Shown: in pieces, positions 47,843-59,769 of the stretch
Position numbering within the stretch: position 1 is the first letter of the stretch
Layout: each line of letters opens with the position of its first letter
Source: Brassica napus
Taxonomy: Eukaryota; Streptophyta; Magnoliopsida; Brassicales; Brassicaceae
Reading direction: 5' to 3'
Length of the DNA stretch: 64,000 nucleotides
Assembly: GCF_020379485.1 (NCBI RefSeq)
Contig: NC_063439.1
Location: 18,132,598 to 18,196,597, forward strand
Made by a program: the position numbers and the translations under genes
Notes under the pieces: model-generated
Seen by the model: the letters and a program-made list of their open reading frames with translations, nothing else
Told to the model about the DNA's origin: nothing
Database searches by the model: none

Positions 47843-48248
47843 AATCATATTCGTAACTTCTTTATACTGAATAAAATATATATTTATACTTTTCGGTTTG
47901 GCTTGTGTTGGATTCGGGTTGACTTCAATTTGGTTCCTGTTTGGGTCATTTCAGTTTTTTGTTTTTAATTTCTTTCTAATTCGGTAAAACCAATTTATAA
48001 ATCACAAAAAAAAAAAATTATTTGATCACGAAAGTCATTAAATTCTCCATTTTAATAGTAAAAACAAATGTCAAAAATAAACACATGGAAAATGTAATCT
48101 AAAAAATTTAAATCATCATTTTGAAACCTGATATAATATCATATTTAGTTTTGGATTTTGTAATTCCCTATACATCATTTGTAAAGGGATTTTGACACAT
48201 ATTTTCTCTACAATCAATTACACTAAATAAATGTGACATAGCATACTA
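47843..48248. other. Intergenic
   Basis: AT-rich; contains CGGTTTGG-type words common in Brassicaceae repeats. No gene. Confidence 0.45.
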
Positions 48249-48712
48249 GAAAAAAATGGAGAATTTTCATGTTTACCATTTTCTTGGTATCATTATTCAT
48301 GTTTACAACTATTGAAGAGATATTTTCAAAGATACATTATTTATTAAATGACAAAAGACTCTTATACCTTTGTGTCTATATATATATATATATATATTAA
48401 ATAAAATAAATAATTCTTTTTATGTTTTCGATTTTTTTTCATTTATTTCAAAATTTCTTTTTGAAAATCGAATTTTTTTTGAAACTATTGTAAAAAAAAA
48501 TTTAAGTATTTATTTATATATTTATTATAATCCTAAATTTCACATTTCTAAAGTCCTACCCTACCTTTCAACTCTAGCTCTAAGTTTAAATTAATTAACT
48601 CTAGGGTTATAAATGTCTTTTACCCTTCATTAAAAGTGAGGATAAAAATGGTTAGTGTAAACATGAAAAATGGTACTATAAATGTGGTATTTTTGGTAAT
48701 TTTTCCTTTACT
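48249..48712. mobile_element. Inverted-repeat element, possibly Mutator-like MITE
   Basis: The left arm contains GTATCATTATTCATGTTTAC (about 48288). The right arm, reverse complemented, contains GTACCATTTTTCATGTTTAC (about 48675), each with further scattered identity toward the ends. The core is AT-rich and holds no supported gene. Ends are approximate and the target duplication was not found. Confidence 0.4.
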
Positions 48713-49442
48713 TTTTGATAATTATACAACTTTTATATCAGATTTTTTATTCATTTAAACCAGTTGATTTAATATATTTTATCCAAAAATAGAAAAAATC
48801 TATCTACAACCATAATTTTAAATATATACATATCTATTCTTAAATATAATTTCAAATAATAAAAAAAATATTTTATCTTAATTTTATGTTCAGTTAAATA
48901 AAATTTTAATTAAAATATGGATAAAAAATAAAAAGTAAAATAATAATAAATTTTTATTTGATTTTAAATGTAATTTAAATTTAAAAAAATTATTACTGTA
49001 CCTAGTTCAGGAAAACACCTAGTAGTGTAGAAAAATCATGTTTTCCATTGTTGGTTGTATTTTTTCTATTCATATATAAGTAGAATATAGAAATTGAATC
49101 TAATAGTTTTAAACCAATATCTATAAACCTAGTATAATATTTAGTTAACCTAGTTAAATATGCAAAATTTGGATTTTCAGTTCGGTTTTAAACATCACCG
49201 AACCGAACCATTCAGTTAAATTGAGATATATATTTGGTTTAGTTTGGGTAGATTTTGGTTCGATTTAGTTTTTTTGCCCACCCAAAGTAAAACCCATACA
49301 TAAGACTGGACCAATATTAAGAATTAATCTTTCACATGACACTAGAGATAATCTTCCTTCTAACACACGCAGTATTAAATAGATGTTGAACAACCAACGC
49401 TCACAAGTGCTGTAACAAAACAGAGTTTGAAACAATAACAAA
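48713..49442. other. Intergenic downstream of HIPL2
   Basis: AT-rich; contains an ACCGAACCGAACC stretch near 49200. No gene recognised. Confidence 0.45.
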
Positions 49443-52046
49443 TCACCATTTTAAGACAGTTAAACACATAGACAACATCAACAACAATAATGACATAAAT
49501 ACAGAGAAACAGTGATTTCTTGCAGAAGAAGGTAGAGACTGAGGAGGCCCAGCACCGTTGGGGCTCTGTTTTCCCCTAGAGGCAGTAGTATTTTCCTTGG
49601 AGCAAGCAAAGTTACAACGGCTAGGACGAACAATTCTGTACACACCCGAGCTTGTGAGCAAATGTATGTCCTTGTTATTGTCTTGTCCAAAAGAGTAGAT
49701 GTAACCAAGTGCAGGTCCTGAGTCAGCTCCTCCTGGTGCCGCCGTGCACTTCACCGGTGAATCTTGGCTGCATTTAAATGGTATTTGAGAGTCAGTGAAG
49801 TTACCGCTACCTTCTGGTGATTCTATTGCTGCCCACATCGCGTTTGCATAAAGATCTGCATACAAGTACCTGAAACAAAAAAACGGTTGATGATTTAGGG
49901 TTAGGGTTAGGGTTTATGATTATGTATTTCTGGTTTAGGGTTTAGTGTTATGACTTACGTGCCGTAAGAGCAAGGATCAATGTTGGAACGATAGAAGTAA
50001 CCACCAATAATGGAAGCAGATCCTTCATGTTTGTTGACTTCGGAGTGGTTGTAACCAAGAATAGGAAAAGTCAGGTTAGAGATCTCAGAAACATTCTCTC
50101 CGAAAGGCGATAAAGGAGAGAAAACATAAGGTCCTTCATAGATTCTCCAGCCATAGTTTCCACCCATTGTTATGATATCAACTTCTTCATATGTATCCTG
50201 TTACATACTTTTTCTTTAACTCAGCAACCTTATCTTAAGAGTCTGATGCTTAAACAGCAAGAAAGAAACAAACCTTTCCAACATCTGCACACAAGAAGTA
50301 CTCCGGTCTCTCAGAATCAAAGCTGCAACGCCACGGGTTTCGAAGCCCTAAAGCATAAATCTCACCCTGTTCATCTGCATTGCCTTGGAAAGGGTTGCTC
50401 TTTGGGATAGAGTAGTTTCCCCGTAAACCAAGCTGAGAGATTTCAGATACGCCTGCAGAGTTATATCACAGAAAGTAAGTAGAAAGACACCAAACACAAA
50501 CTCTCTAATACCAAACTGTTTCCGTCACTTAACTTGGCATAACATCGACATCAAGCCTCAAGATTTTGCCAAGCAAAGACTTCTTGTTCTGTGCAAAGTT
50601 GTGAGTATCTGAAACTCCTCCTCCATCACCAGTCATGAGATACAAATACCCATCAGGTCCAAAGAGAATCTGACCACCGTGAGACGACGAATAAGGAAGT
50701 CCCATTGTGAAAATCCTCCTCACTTCAGATGCCTTACCAGTCTTTGCCTACACAACAAGCAATCTTTGTTAGTTCCTTGCTCTCCAAGAAACTCACATTT
50801 TGGTTGAGAAAACACACAAAATCTTAGATTCTTTACCGTTGAAGGGCTTGAGGAAGTACCGTTTGCGGTATACTCAGCCACAACGGTCTGATAACGGCAA
50901 GGCTGGTCACCGTCGTCTTTAGGAAGCTTAGAGGCATCACAGTTTACATCAGAGTTACAAGCACAACGACCAGTGCATCCAGGAGACTTGACTTTATCAC
51001 AGTTAAAAGACGCGAAGAACCTCCCGTTCTCTGCAAACTTAGGATGAAACGCCATCCCCATCATACCAAACTGTGTATCGAAACTAACTTGATCCGTTAT
51101 GTCAACAAAAGGAGTTGACTCATCGAGTTCCATCGCTTCACCTGAGTCTTGATCCGGTATTGTACCTAACCAGATCTTACCAGGTTGGTTAGAGAAGAAG
51201 GCTCGGTTTGAACCGTCAGGATGAGCTACCATGTTGAGGTAAGACCCGGTTCCTATCTTCTCAACACATATCCCTTGAGGCGGCTTTAGATCAGTTTCTT
51301 GGTTAAGCGGTTCACCATTGAAGCATTTGGTTCTATTGTTGTTGTTGGTTTTTTCTGGTCCACCAAAGGCGGTACAGAACTCGGTTTGTGATTTCCAGAG
51401 ATCGGTTAACGTTGAGGGGGTTGAAGGAGAAGTAGCACCGCCTAGTAGAGTGGGACTAAAGGGAGAAGAGACGATGGAGATGTTCTGACATGTGTCCCAT
51501 AGCTTTGAGCATAAGTCTTGTGAAGTTGAGTTGCACAGTATTGGAATTGGAGAAGTTTCATTACCAAACAGTTGTCCAGAGAATTGATCACATTTCTGGT
51601 GAATAAACTCATGAGATTCAGAATCAAAACAAATCAAACAATTGCAAGATTTGAAACAGAGAATCTTGAATTCAAGAAAATGGACAAGTGAAAAGATCTA
51701 TACTTACAGCACATAGAATGGATTTGAGAAGGGAAGAACAGTTTGAGTCAGAGATGTTCATGGAGTTGAAACGATTCTGTAATTCAAGATCATCTTTGGA
51801 GTTGCAGCAAGTTTTTCCTGAGTAGGAATCGCAGAACTCAAGTGTCTGGTTGGTGTTGACTTGAGTCTCTGACCAAAAAAAGACAAAAACTCAAAACGAC
51901 ATGAACACAACAACAATTGAACTCAAAACGACATGAGACTTACTTGAATCTGAGCAAAGAGGATGAGAAGTTGTTGAAGAGAGTAGAAGCAGAAGAAGTA
52001 AACAGATATGAAGAAAGATAGTGATGGCTTGGTTTGTTTTTGCCAT
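49443..52046 (-). CDS. HIPL2: HIPL2, hedgehog-interacting-protein-like (glucose/sorbosone dehydrogenase fold)
   Basis: Seven exons: 52046-51944, 51868-51708, 51595-50837, 50747-50534, 50452-50274, 50197-49959 and 49869-49443, giving 693 residues (Arabidopsis HIPL2 is about the same). A signal peptide (residues 1-28, a run of Leu) is followed by a Cys-rich folate-receptor-like N-terminus (FCDSYSGKTCC, then KCDQFSGQLF). Next is the six-bladed propeller domain from about residue 200: GSYLNMVAHPDGSNRAFFS, FGMMGMAFHPKF, GGQILFGPDGYLYLMTGDGGG, GLRNPWRCSFD and GGNYGWRIYEGPY. The C-terminus is hydrophobic (SVFMSLLLLMLSMCLTVLKW) after a small-residue stretch, suggesting a GPI anchor. Plant HIPLs are extracellular; the substrate is unknown. 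Matches At5g62630. Confidence 0.95.
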
Positions 52047-52110
52047 CTTAGAGCTATGCGACAACACAAACTTGTCTTTGTTTCTCTCACAGCCACAGGA
52101 GATTCAAGGC

Positions 52111-52118
52111 TATATATA
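52111..52118 (-). promoter_or_regulatory. TATA box of HIPL2
   Basis: TATATATA lies 65-72 bases before the HIPL2 ATG at 52046, in a good core-promoter position. Inferred from position and sequence only. Confidence 0.5.
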
Positions 52119-54355
52119 CATACATGTGTCATGTTTGGTTAAGGAGGTAGGAACGTAGTGGTAGTCTAAATACGAAATAGACGTTGAATATTTTGTCCAT
52201 AATAATAAAGAACTCTTAAAGAGAGAAATTAAATTAAATTAAATTCTTGGATAGGGTGAGGACGGTTACGCTAATTTGTCTATCTCAAAAAAAAAAATTT
52301 CTCGTGACAATCTATCTCAAATATTATACATTTTTTTGTATCAATTTGTCAACCCTGTTCTCGAAGTTTGATTTGGCAAAAAATGTACAACTTAGAAAAT
52401 AAACATAACATCCAACTTTTCTCAATAGTTATTAATGGACAATGCGATGATCTAGTTTCTGACATATTATTGATTAATCATTATAGTGTTTGATATTTAC
52501 ATGCATCAGTCACATGGGAAAGCAAGCTATATGATTATATTATACTATTAGTCGTGCTCACATGACACGATCTCACATACAGCCACATAAAATTCTACTA
52601 TTTACTAAAAGTTAAATAAGAATCGAATAAAATGCAAACAAGATTATAATCGATGCACGACCAGAAAATAAATCCAAGCTACCAACATTATTTTGACGAT
52701 AAAAAATGAACATTTTGGCACAACCCTGCAAATAAAATGAGAATTTCATATTAACCATATCAAGAGATTAGTGGAAATATATGAAATTACCTAACGTGAA
52801 CATTGGGTCAATTTACTCGTCCAGTGATGTTGACATTTTACATCTTTACCTTCAATTATTATTATGTTTTTCCGCGTTTCACTTTCCCACCTGCTTTATA
52901 AAAGTTTCGTTGTAAAAAAATTGCCATAGAAGAAACAACTAATATTACTTTCTGTGTCCTAAGTCACATGTCTATGCGATTAATTAGTCTTAGTCATAAG
53001 ACGTATACACCGATACACTGCCGCAGTGATTGTGGCGAACTAAGATAACGCATTATAACTTTCACGAATCACCTCGACCCAAGTTGTACGTTGTTTTCTT
53101 TTCTTTTTGGAACTCAATCCAAGTTGTACGTATAAAGCAAGAAGTTTCTAAGGTAATCCTCGTTAGACAAGACAAGAACTGTACCTCACGAGCAAAAACT
53201 CAATTTCTTTTCCAAATAAACTATGACCTCTTATTAATATTTAATAACGTATTTACATTTAACAAAAAAAGTAAATCACTTAAATATATATATACAAACC
53301 TGCCTATTAAATATTTCTCAAAAAAAAAAACTGCCTATATAAAAGACGACCGAATAATCTGAACAACCCACTACGACTATTATACAATAGGCTCCATAGT
53401 TAACAGAAGACCAACTGTAAAGTTATAGTCTACATATCAGAGCGGGGCACGTCGAAGGAAACTGAGCCATGGTCCACAACTTTTCAACCTAATTAATACA
53501 CAACAATTGACGGGATCAATTCAAATGGCAAGCCAAAAATGCAAATTGATGTCAACTTGAATCTCCTTAGCGACATATTTTATCTTAATTGCTTTCCCAA
53601 TTTCTCACTTACTTTAAGAAAATTTAGTTCATTCAACGGCGTGGACTTTTTTTCATTAATGAACGCATTGGACTTTTGAAATACTAGTCTACATCTTCTA
53701 ATCTTTTAGAGTTTTAGGGGTTATAATTACATTCTAGAAGCCAAGAGATTGGTCTTTTAGACATTTTCAAACAAACTACTCAGGAAACTCTGCTTTGAAT
53801 TTGTGCTGTCATGTTTTTTACTTACAAAGTTACAATGGTTTGAAACAACTAAGCAGTAAGACTTATCCAAGAAAAAAACAGCTAAATTTTATTGTGATCT
53901 ATGTGGAATACAGATGATACGAGATAACGAGAAGAATATAATTTGTCCACGAAGATGATGAAACAAACTGTATCTGCTGATAAACAAGATAAAGTTTCTA
54001 TTATATAAATATTTTCAGGGTGGACTCTACTACACAAACACTTGCAAGGTTTTCAAACTCATTTGTTAGTTTGTTAAGAAAGAATCGTCACTGCTTGAAT
54101 CATTAGATATTGTTAGTTGTATCCATGTGGGATTGCACATAGTGATTTGCTCATTGCTCTCGTTCGACGGCCAACGTAAACTAGTATTATATAGAGTATA
54201 CTCCATATTCTTAATATTATATATAAAATGTAGTGCATTCTGAGTGCAAAGACGTATGAATAAGAAAATAATGCAAAAAAGAAAGCACGCGAAGCAATAG
54301 TTTTTGTGATGTTAGGTGTTGAGATATTCCATGTTAATTTACTAATCTAAAAGTC
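52119..54355. other. Intergenic, no supported gene
   Basis: AT-rich with short homopolymer tracts. I found neither a coding region nor clear repeat ends over 2.2 kb. It may carry the distal HIPL2 promoter. Confidence 0.5.
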
Positions 54356-55643
54356 TTAGAGCATCTTTATCCCATATACTCTAATGGGTCTCTTATTATT
54401 TTTTTAATAATACTTTAGGAGGTAATTTTGGTAAGAGAATGGTTAAGAACTTTGAGTTTTTTCCCCCTCCATTGCAAGTTTCTTATTAAGGGTTTCTTTA
54501 AAATAAAATTTAATTTTTTTTATTAATAGAAATTTTATTAATTATCCTAACAACCATTCTGACCGAAGCTACACAATCTCATTACACACCAAAAGCTTAG
54601 CCACCACATTTCGGACCAGAGGAAAGAGAGAAAGACTAACCTGTGATGCTGCGTATTCCTCTGTAAAATGACCCTTGCTTAAGCACACTTGATACAGCCA
54701 TCTAAACACAGAAAGATCGAACATATCAAGATGTATTTCATCTAACACAGAAGAGGATTAAGAAACAAAGACTACGAAGCAATTTCTTTTCAGTACACAT
54801 TACATAAACTATTTTATCTAAGACAAAAGAGGATTAAGAAACAAACACTAACCTCAAACGCGATTTGATCCCGTCATCTCAGCACGCACAAGACATTGAC
54901 AAAAGACAGAAACAAAAAAAAAATTATTCACCACAAAGAAGCTAAATCAAAAGCAACAAACAAAACGAGATTGAAAAAAAAAATTTTAAACTACGAAATG
55001 TATGATTGAAGAACATGAAACATAAGCTTTACCTGAGCGATTTGCAGAGAGCCATCGACAGAGAGCTCCGTCAGCCGTCGAGGAGAGCCACCGCCACACA
55101 GAGAGCTCCATCAGCCGTCGCGGAGAGCCACCGAGAGACATAGAGCTCCGTCAGCGGTCGAGGAGAGCCACCGCGAGGCAGAATTGAACCTACAAACAAA
55201 CACAACTCGCAATCAGAACAAGAACAAGTCTAATCTAAACATGCATGATTGAAAAACACATAAATATATTTACCTTCTGATTCCAATAGAATCACGGCGA
55301 GAGAGGGAGATTCGCCTTCTCAGACGAGCCACAGAGACAGAGGATTCCGTTAGGAGGTGTGGAGAGAGGTAGTATCGCCGGTATGTCGACGATCGACGGA
55401 GAGAGTACGAGAATCGTCTTCTCCGACCTCCTATACGATTTCTAGCTGATTCGGTTTCGACAGAGAGAGAAATGACAAAACAAATACACGCTCCCCCTCT
55501 CTCCTCTCATTTTGCCTACACGTGTTACGAAAATACGTATCTTCTTAAGCCCAAATAAGAGACGTCTTTGCCTTTTAATTGTCTTTTTGATTTTCTTTTA
55601 ATTATAAGAGACCACCTATATACGACCGATAATCATGCTCTTA
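54356..55643. mobile_element. PIF/Harbinger-like non-autonomous element
   Basis: Flanked by TTA at 54356-54358 and 55641-55643, the target choice of PIF/Harbinger. The terminal repeats start GAGCATCTTTATCC (54359) and, reverse complemented from 55640, GAGCATGATTATCG; both have GGTCTCTTAT some 30 bases in. The 1.28-kb body has no transposase. It includes three 40-bp GC-rich repeats at 55061-55180, and flanking stretches that could be captured host DNA. Confidence 0.75.
55061..55180. repeat. 40-bp minisatellite, three units
   Basis: Units 55061-55100, 55101-55140 and 55141-55180 share GAGCTCC(G/A)TCAGC(C/G)GTCG and GGAGAGCCACCG in exact register; a partial unit precedes them. Located inside the Harbinger-like element. 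Confidence 0.95.
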
Positions 55644-55838
55644 TGGTTTGTATTCGCACACTGATATATCACTTTCGAACGCAGATAAGATTTTGCATTT
55701 TCCTTTTTGACTAAAGGAGACAAAAATTTTAAATTTAATGAATACAGGAACTGGACCATTTCCGTATTACCCACTTCCAAATTCTTGTCGCTCAGCCTAC
55801 TGAAGTCTTTGGTTGACCTATAAAAATACTTGCATCAT

Positions 55839-56102
55839 CATGCCATCAGAGCCGGTCCCAGTATTTATGAGGCCAGAAGCAAATATTAATAAAGTGGCCT
55901 ATAAATTAGTTGATTCTAATATTTTTTAAAAAGTTATAGAGGAAGAATCGAACTCACTCCCTCTTCCCCACATGAAAGCCTCGCAACCATTAGTGCTGTT
56001 AAGAACTTTTGTTAAATTTGTGGCCGCTAATTAACATAATCTCACGGCGGCCGGAAGCACAAGCTTCCTCCGCTTCCGTCCAGGGCCGTCACTGCATGCC
56101 AT
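55839..56102. mobile_element. Small hAT-type MITE
   Basis: The 8-base duplication CATGCCAT flanks a 248-bp element (55847-56094) whose ends are CAGAGCCGGTCCCAG and, reverse complemented, CAGTGACGGCCCTGG. The CAG..CCGG(T)CC termini plus an 8-base duplication indicate the hAT superfamily. Internally the minus strand has a GAGTTCGATTC box resembling a tRNA B-box, but no complete tRNA. Confidence 0.82.
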
Positions 56103-56540
56103 CATTCCGATTATACATCCATCCGTCATCCGTGCCTATGTGTTTCAAATACAACGTATGGTTTTTTTCTTGAAATTTCCACTAAAAATAACAAAAAGGA
56201 AAAGGAAAATCTATGACAACTATAGCAAAGGATCTAGTAATTTTCTTTTGCCGCAGTTACAAGTAGGTAACACTAATTTAAAGTGACAGAAAAACAAGAA
56301 CCTATTCTGGCATTAACTTCCAAGAGTACCGTCAAAAAGGGGTAATTTGAAATCAATTATTGGCCATATTTCGTATACCCAATTTATAGGTGAGATTTTG
56401 TCAACCACATGTTCTCTTGAATGCTACAGCATTTCTACTTTATAAAATGTTTTCAAACAATGTATTGCTCCAAACTCAAAAAGTAAATATATGTTCAAAG
56501 AACAACAACGATGTTTTTAAAAGGACATAAGTCACACAGC
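56103..56540. other. Downstream region of ELF5
   Basis: No gene recognised; probably includes the ELF5 3' untranslated region. Confidence 0.45.
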
Positions 56541-59304
56541 CTATCCATCAAGTGCTCCAAGAGCTTTCATGTCCTCCAAGAAGGCACTGTAAGAATCATC
56601 AATGCTGGGTGGCTTTGAAGCTGCAGCTGTCTTGGTTGGCTCTACCTTCACCGGTGCAGCAGAAGCCACCATAGCTCTTGGTTTAAAACTTAAGCTCGTG
56701 GCTACCGAAGTCTTTGGCTTTGGTTTGGTTACAGCTGCGGATTCTCTTCTGACTCTAACCGAGGCAGGGACCTGTAGATCAATAACAACAAATTAACCAT
56801 TTGAAAAGATGTACGGACGTCACATGAGACAAAACCACAAAGTGAATTCATGTATATAACTCACCATAGATGTAAGCGCAGGTGTGTGTTGAGCTAGTGG
56901 TCTTCTGACAACAGTAGGAGCAGCGGATTTTACATAAGATGGTTTGCTTGGTACATATGGCCTCATCATTACTTGACTGTCTTCAAAACTAGACGGTGGT
57001 GGTCCCGGCGGAAGTGGCGGTCTCATCATAGGCGGTGGTCCAGGTGGTGGGCCATACGGTGGCCTAGGGATTAGATGACCACCGTACATTCCAGGATGAG
57101 GAGGATGCATATCGTGTGGAGGAGGTGGGGGTGGAAAACGCATCATTCCTGGTGGCAGAAGACCATCATGTTGAAAATTAGTCATTGAAGCCGGAGCTCC
57201 TGCAAATGTTGGTTGATGTTGCTGATGTAAAGGTGGTGGTGGTGGTGGTGCAACCATCTGAGATAGGCTAGAATTTTGAAAACTACTGGAGTTGGGTTCT
57301 GGTGGACCAGTCTCAGATTCGTTGCTTGGAAGCTTGGAGGGAAGGGCAGGTGGTGGAGGCGGAGGGATGGAATGTATATTAGCATTCTGCACAGTGGAGA
57401 TAAAAACATGTAATCAAGTTTCAATCTACTACATAAAATCATCTCAGATACACCATTTAAGACAGCTATGAATAACAGAATGAGGTTTTACCTGGCCTTC
57501 GTCGAAGGTTTGAACTGAAGATTCAGGGAACCTACCATCGCCTTCACTTCCATTTAGACCAGGAGGAGGGAGTTGGGAAGATTGAGGAAGTGGAGGACGA
57601 GGAGGACGAACCAGAGCCAGATCATGTTCATTTGGAGGGGGACCCGGAGGCGGTGGTGGAAATTGTGGATGGGGTAAAGCAAGGCCTGTAGTTGGTGGCA
57701 AGGGAGGAGGAGGGGGAAGCGGCAATGAAGCAGATAAAGCATTAGTACCATCTGGTAGTGGAGGAGGCGGAGGAGGAGCAACCAAGGTGGAGTCTTCCGA
57801 CTCGGTATTGGAAGACAATGCAGCACCGCTAGATGAAGCACCATCTGAGGAGATTCTAGTTCCTGAAAGACGTTAAAAAAAATCCTTTTTTACTATAGAA
57901 AATAAAAAGGATGTAAGAAAAAATGACTGTTTCGGTTTTGTACAAAGTAGCAGTAACAAAAGAAATGTACCTATGGATGAATGATACATTGGCGGCTTTC
58001 CGGGTGGTGGTGCACCAGTGGGGTTCAAAGTAGGGTGATAATAAACAGAGTCCTGTCATGATATGCAGAAAAAATGAGAGACGTTTGTTTCGAAATCAAG
58101 CAGGGACTGGAAAGAAGAGAAACTAAGTACCTCTGGCTTTAAGTCCTCTTCACCGGCTATTCTTCGTTGAGGAGGCAGGTGACTGCATATAAGATTTTAA
58201 AATACAGGTTATATCTAATAAAAAGCTGATGATGACAACTTTAACGATGAATGCTTAGAGAGAGGTAACAAAGAGTAACGGAATAGAAGGATTATTCACC
58301 TGAACATAACAGAGGTAGTAGCCTCTCCTTGCTCCTTCCTTTTCTCCTCATATTCCTGTGAAAAGTAAAAACAAAAAAAAGAGATGCCACATCATAAGCT
58401 AGGAGTACTATGAAGCAAAAGAGTAAGAACGGAGAATTACCTTTCTCTTCTTCTCAACCATTTTGAGAGTATCTTCAAGCTGTCTCTTCTTATGTTTCCT
58501 GGCTTTGTCCAGAGCACCTTCAGCCTCTACACCAAATCAACAACCTATGTATTATTTTTTCAGAAACATTTGAACTAGTTTATTAACATGCAACTGGTTT
58601 TAGAGATACAGGAGAAACTTGCAAGCCAGAAATAACTAAGAAGCGGGGAAAAGACAAGTTTGATATATGAAGGAATAAGTGGAATTTGCATTGATTGAAT
58701 AGAATACTCACAAGAGTGAGCACAGAGATAATCCTACTGAATAAAAGGGAGTAGAGAATGACTTACTAGACATATCAAGTTTCCTGATCTGTTCCTTGAT
58801 TTGCTCAGGATCCTTCTTCAAAATCCCCACCTCTCTCACCTTCTGCCTCTCTTTCTTGTTCTGTTTAAAGAATCAAAACATAGCTAAAAGTTAAAAAAAA
58901 AAAAAAAGTATAAATATTGGTCGAGAGACAAGTCTTAACACAATAATGGTACAAAACTCTCATCATTTTTCTAAGTTTCGAATCAAACAACATAACGAAC
59001 TTCACCAACAACAGCAAAAAAAAAAAGGTATATACTTTAGGGTAAAGGTAACCTTTTATATGCAGATTTATCCACCTGAGCTAAGTTTAAATCCTTCAAA
59101 ACATACTATGAACAACAAAAATTTGAATCCAATCGAAATCAAACACCTGAATCCAATCGAAATCATAGAGCGACAAAGGACAATGATTTCCCAATTTCGA
59201 AAGAATTGAATCCGATAACTTACACGTTTGATCTCCCTCTTGCGGATCTGCTTGCGGTAAGCATCAGTAGGGTTCATCACTTTCCCTCCTTTCGTCGTCT
59301 TCAT
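56541..59304 (-). CDS. ELF5: ELF5 (EARLY FLOWERING 5), proline-rich nuclear protein
   Basis: Nine exons: 59304-59224, 58860-58767, 58526-58441, 58355-58300, 58182-58131, 58052-57971, 57862-57492, 57386-56865 and 56771-56541, giving 524 residues. The N-terminus is a WBP11-type basic, Lys/Arg-rich helical domain ([19 protein letters not shown], then [15 protein letters not shown]). The middle, about residues 170-430, is dominated by poly-proline runs of five to seven residues between PP-containing spacers ([20 protein letters not shown]), ligands for WW or SH3-like modules. The C-terminus ends [13 protein letters not shown], conserved in the family. In Arabidopsis ELF5 (At5g62640) promotes FLC expression and so delays flowering; the WBP11 kinship suggests a splicing link. 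No lesions seen. Confidence 0.95.
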
Positions 59305-59769
59305 CTTCCCGATTTAGGGTTTTGGTTCACAATACTAATTTTCGATTTCTCTGCTTTGCTCGATCTATCTATCTTCTACGAACCTGCTTTTCTATATTGG
59401 GAGGAAGCTGATCACATCAAAACGGGCCATTAATGTGCTATTTGTAAGAAGGCCCATTAGTGGTCTTACTGATTGAAAGGCCCATTCTTAATTTTTGATT
59501 TTTCTATTTGATCAGAGACTTATTATATGTACGGAATCTTCAACTTTATACATTAACCACAATCATCTTTAAGTCTTAACCGTCAAAACAATGTTTTCAT
59601 AACTGAAATGCTAATTTTTTTTTTTTGAATGAATAATTGAAATGTTATTGCGTGCAATGCAAGCTCAAAATTGTTTATACCAGAGAATCACTTTTTCATG
59701 AAACATTATTTTTTAATAATGTGAATACATGTCCCTATCATATAACAAGTGACAACAAAGGTTAGGCTA
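59305..59769. other. ELF5 promoter / Tic22-like downstream region
   Basis: 465 bases between the Tic22-like stop and the ELF5 start, both genes on the minus strand. No other feature. Confidence 0.5.

Noticed and set aside
57182..57844. His/Leu-rich alternative frames in ELF5
   Set aside because: Out-of-frame readings of the poly-proline exons.
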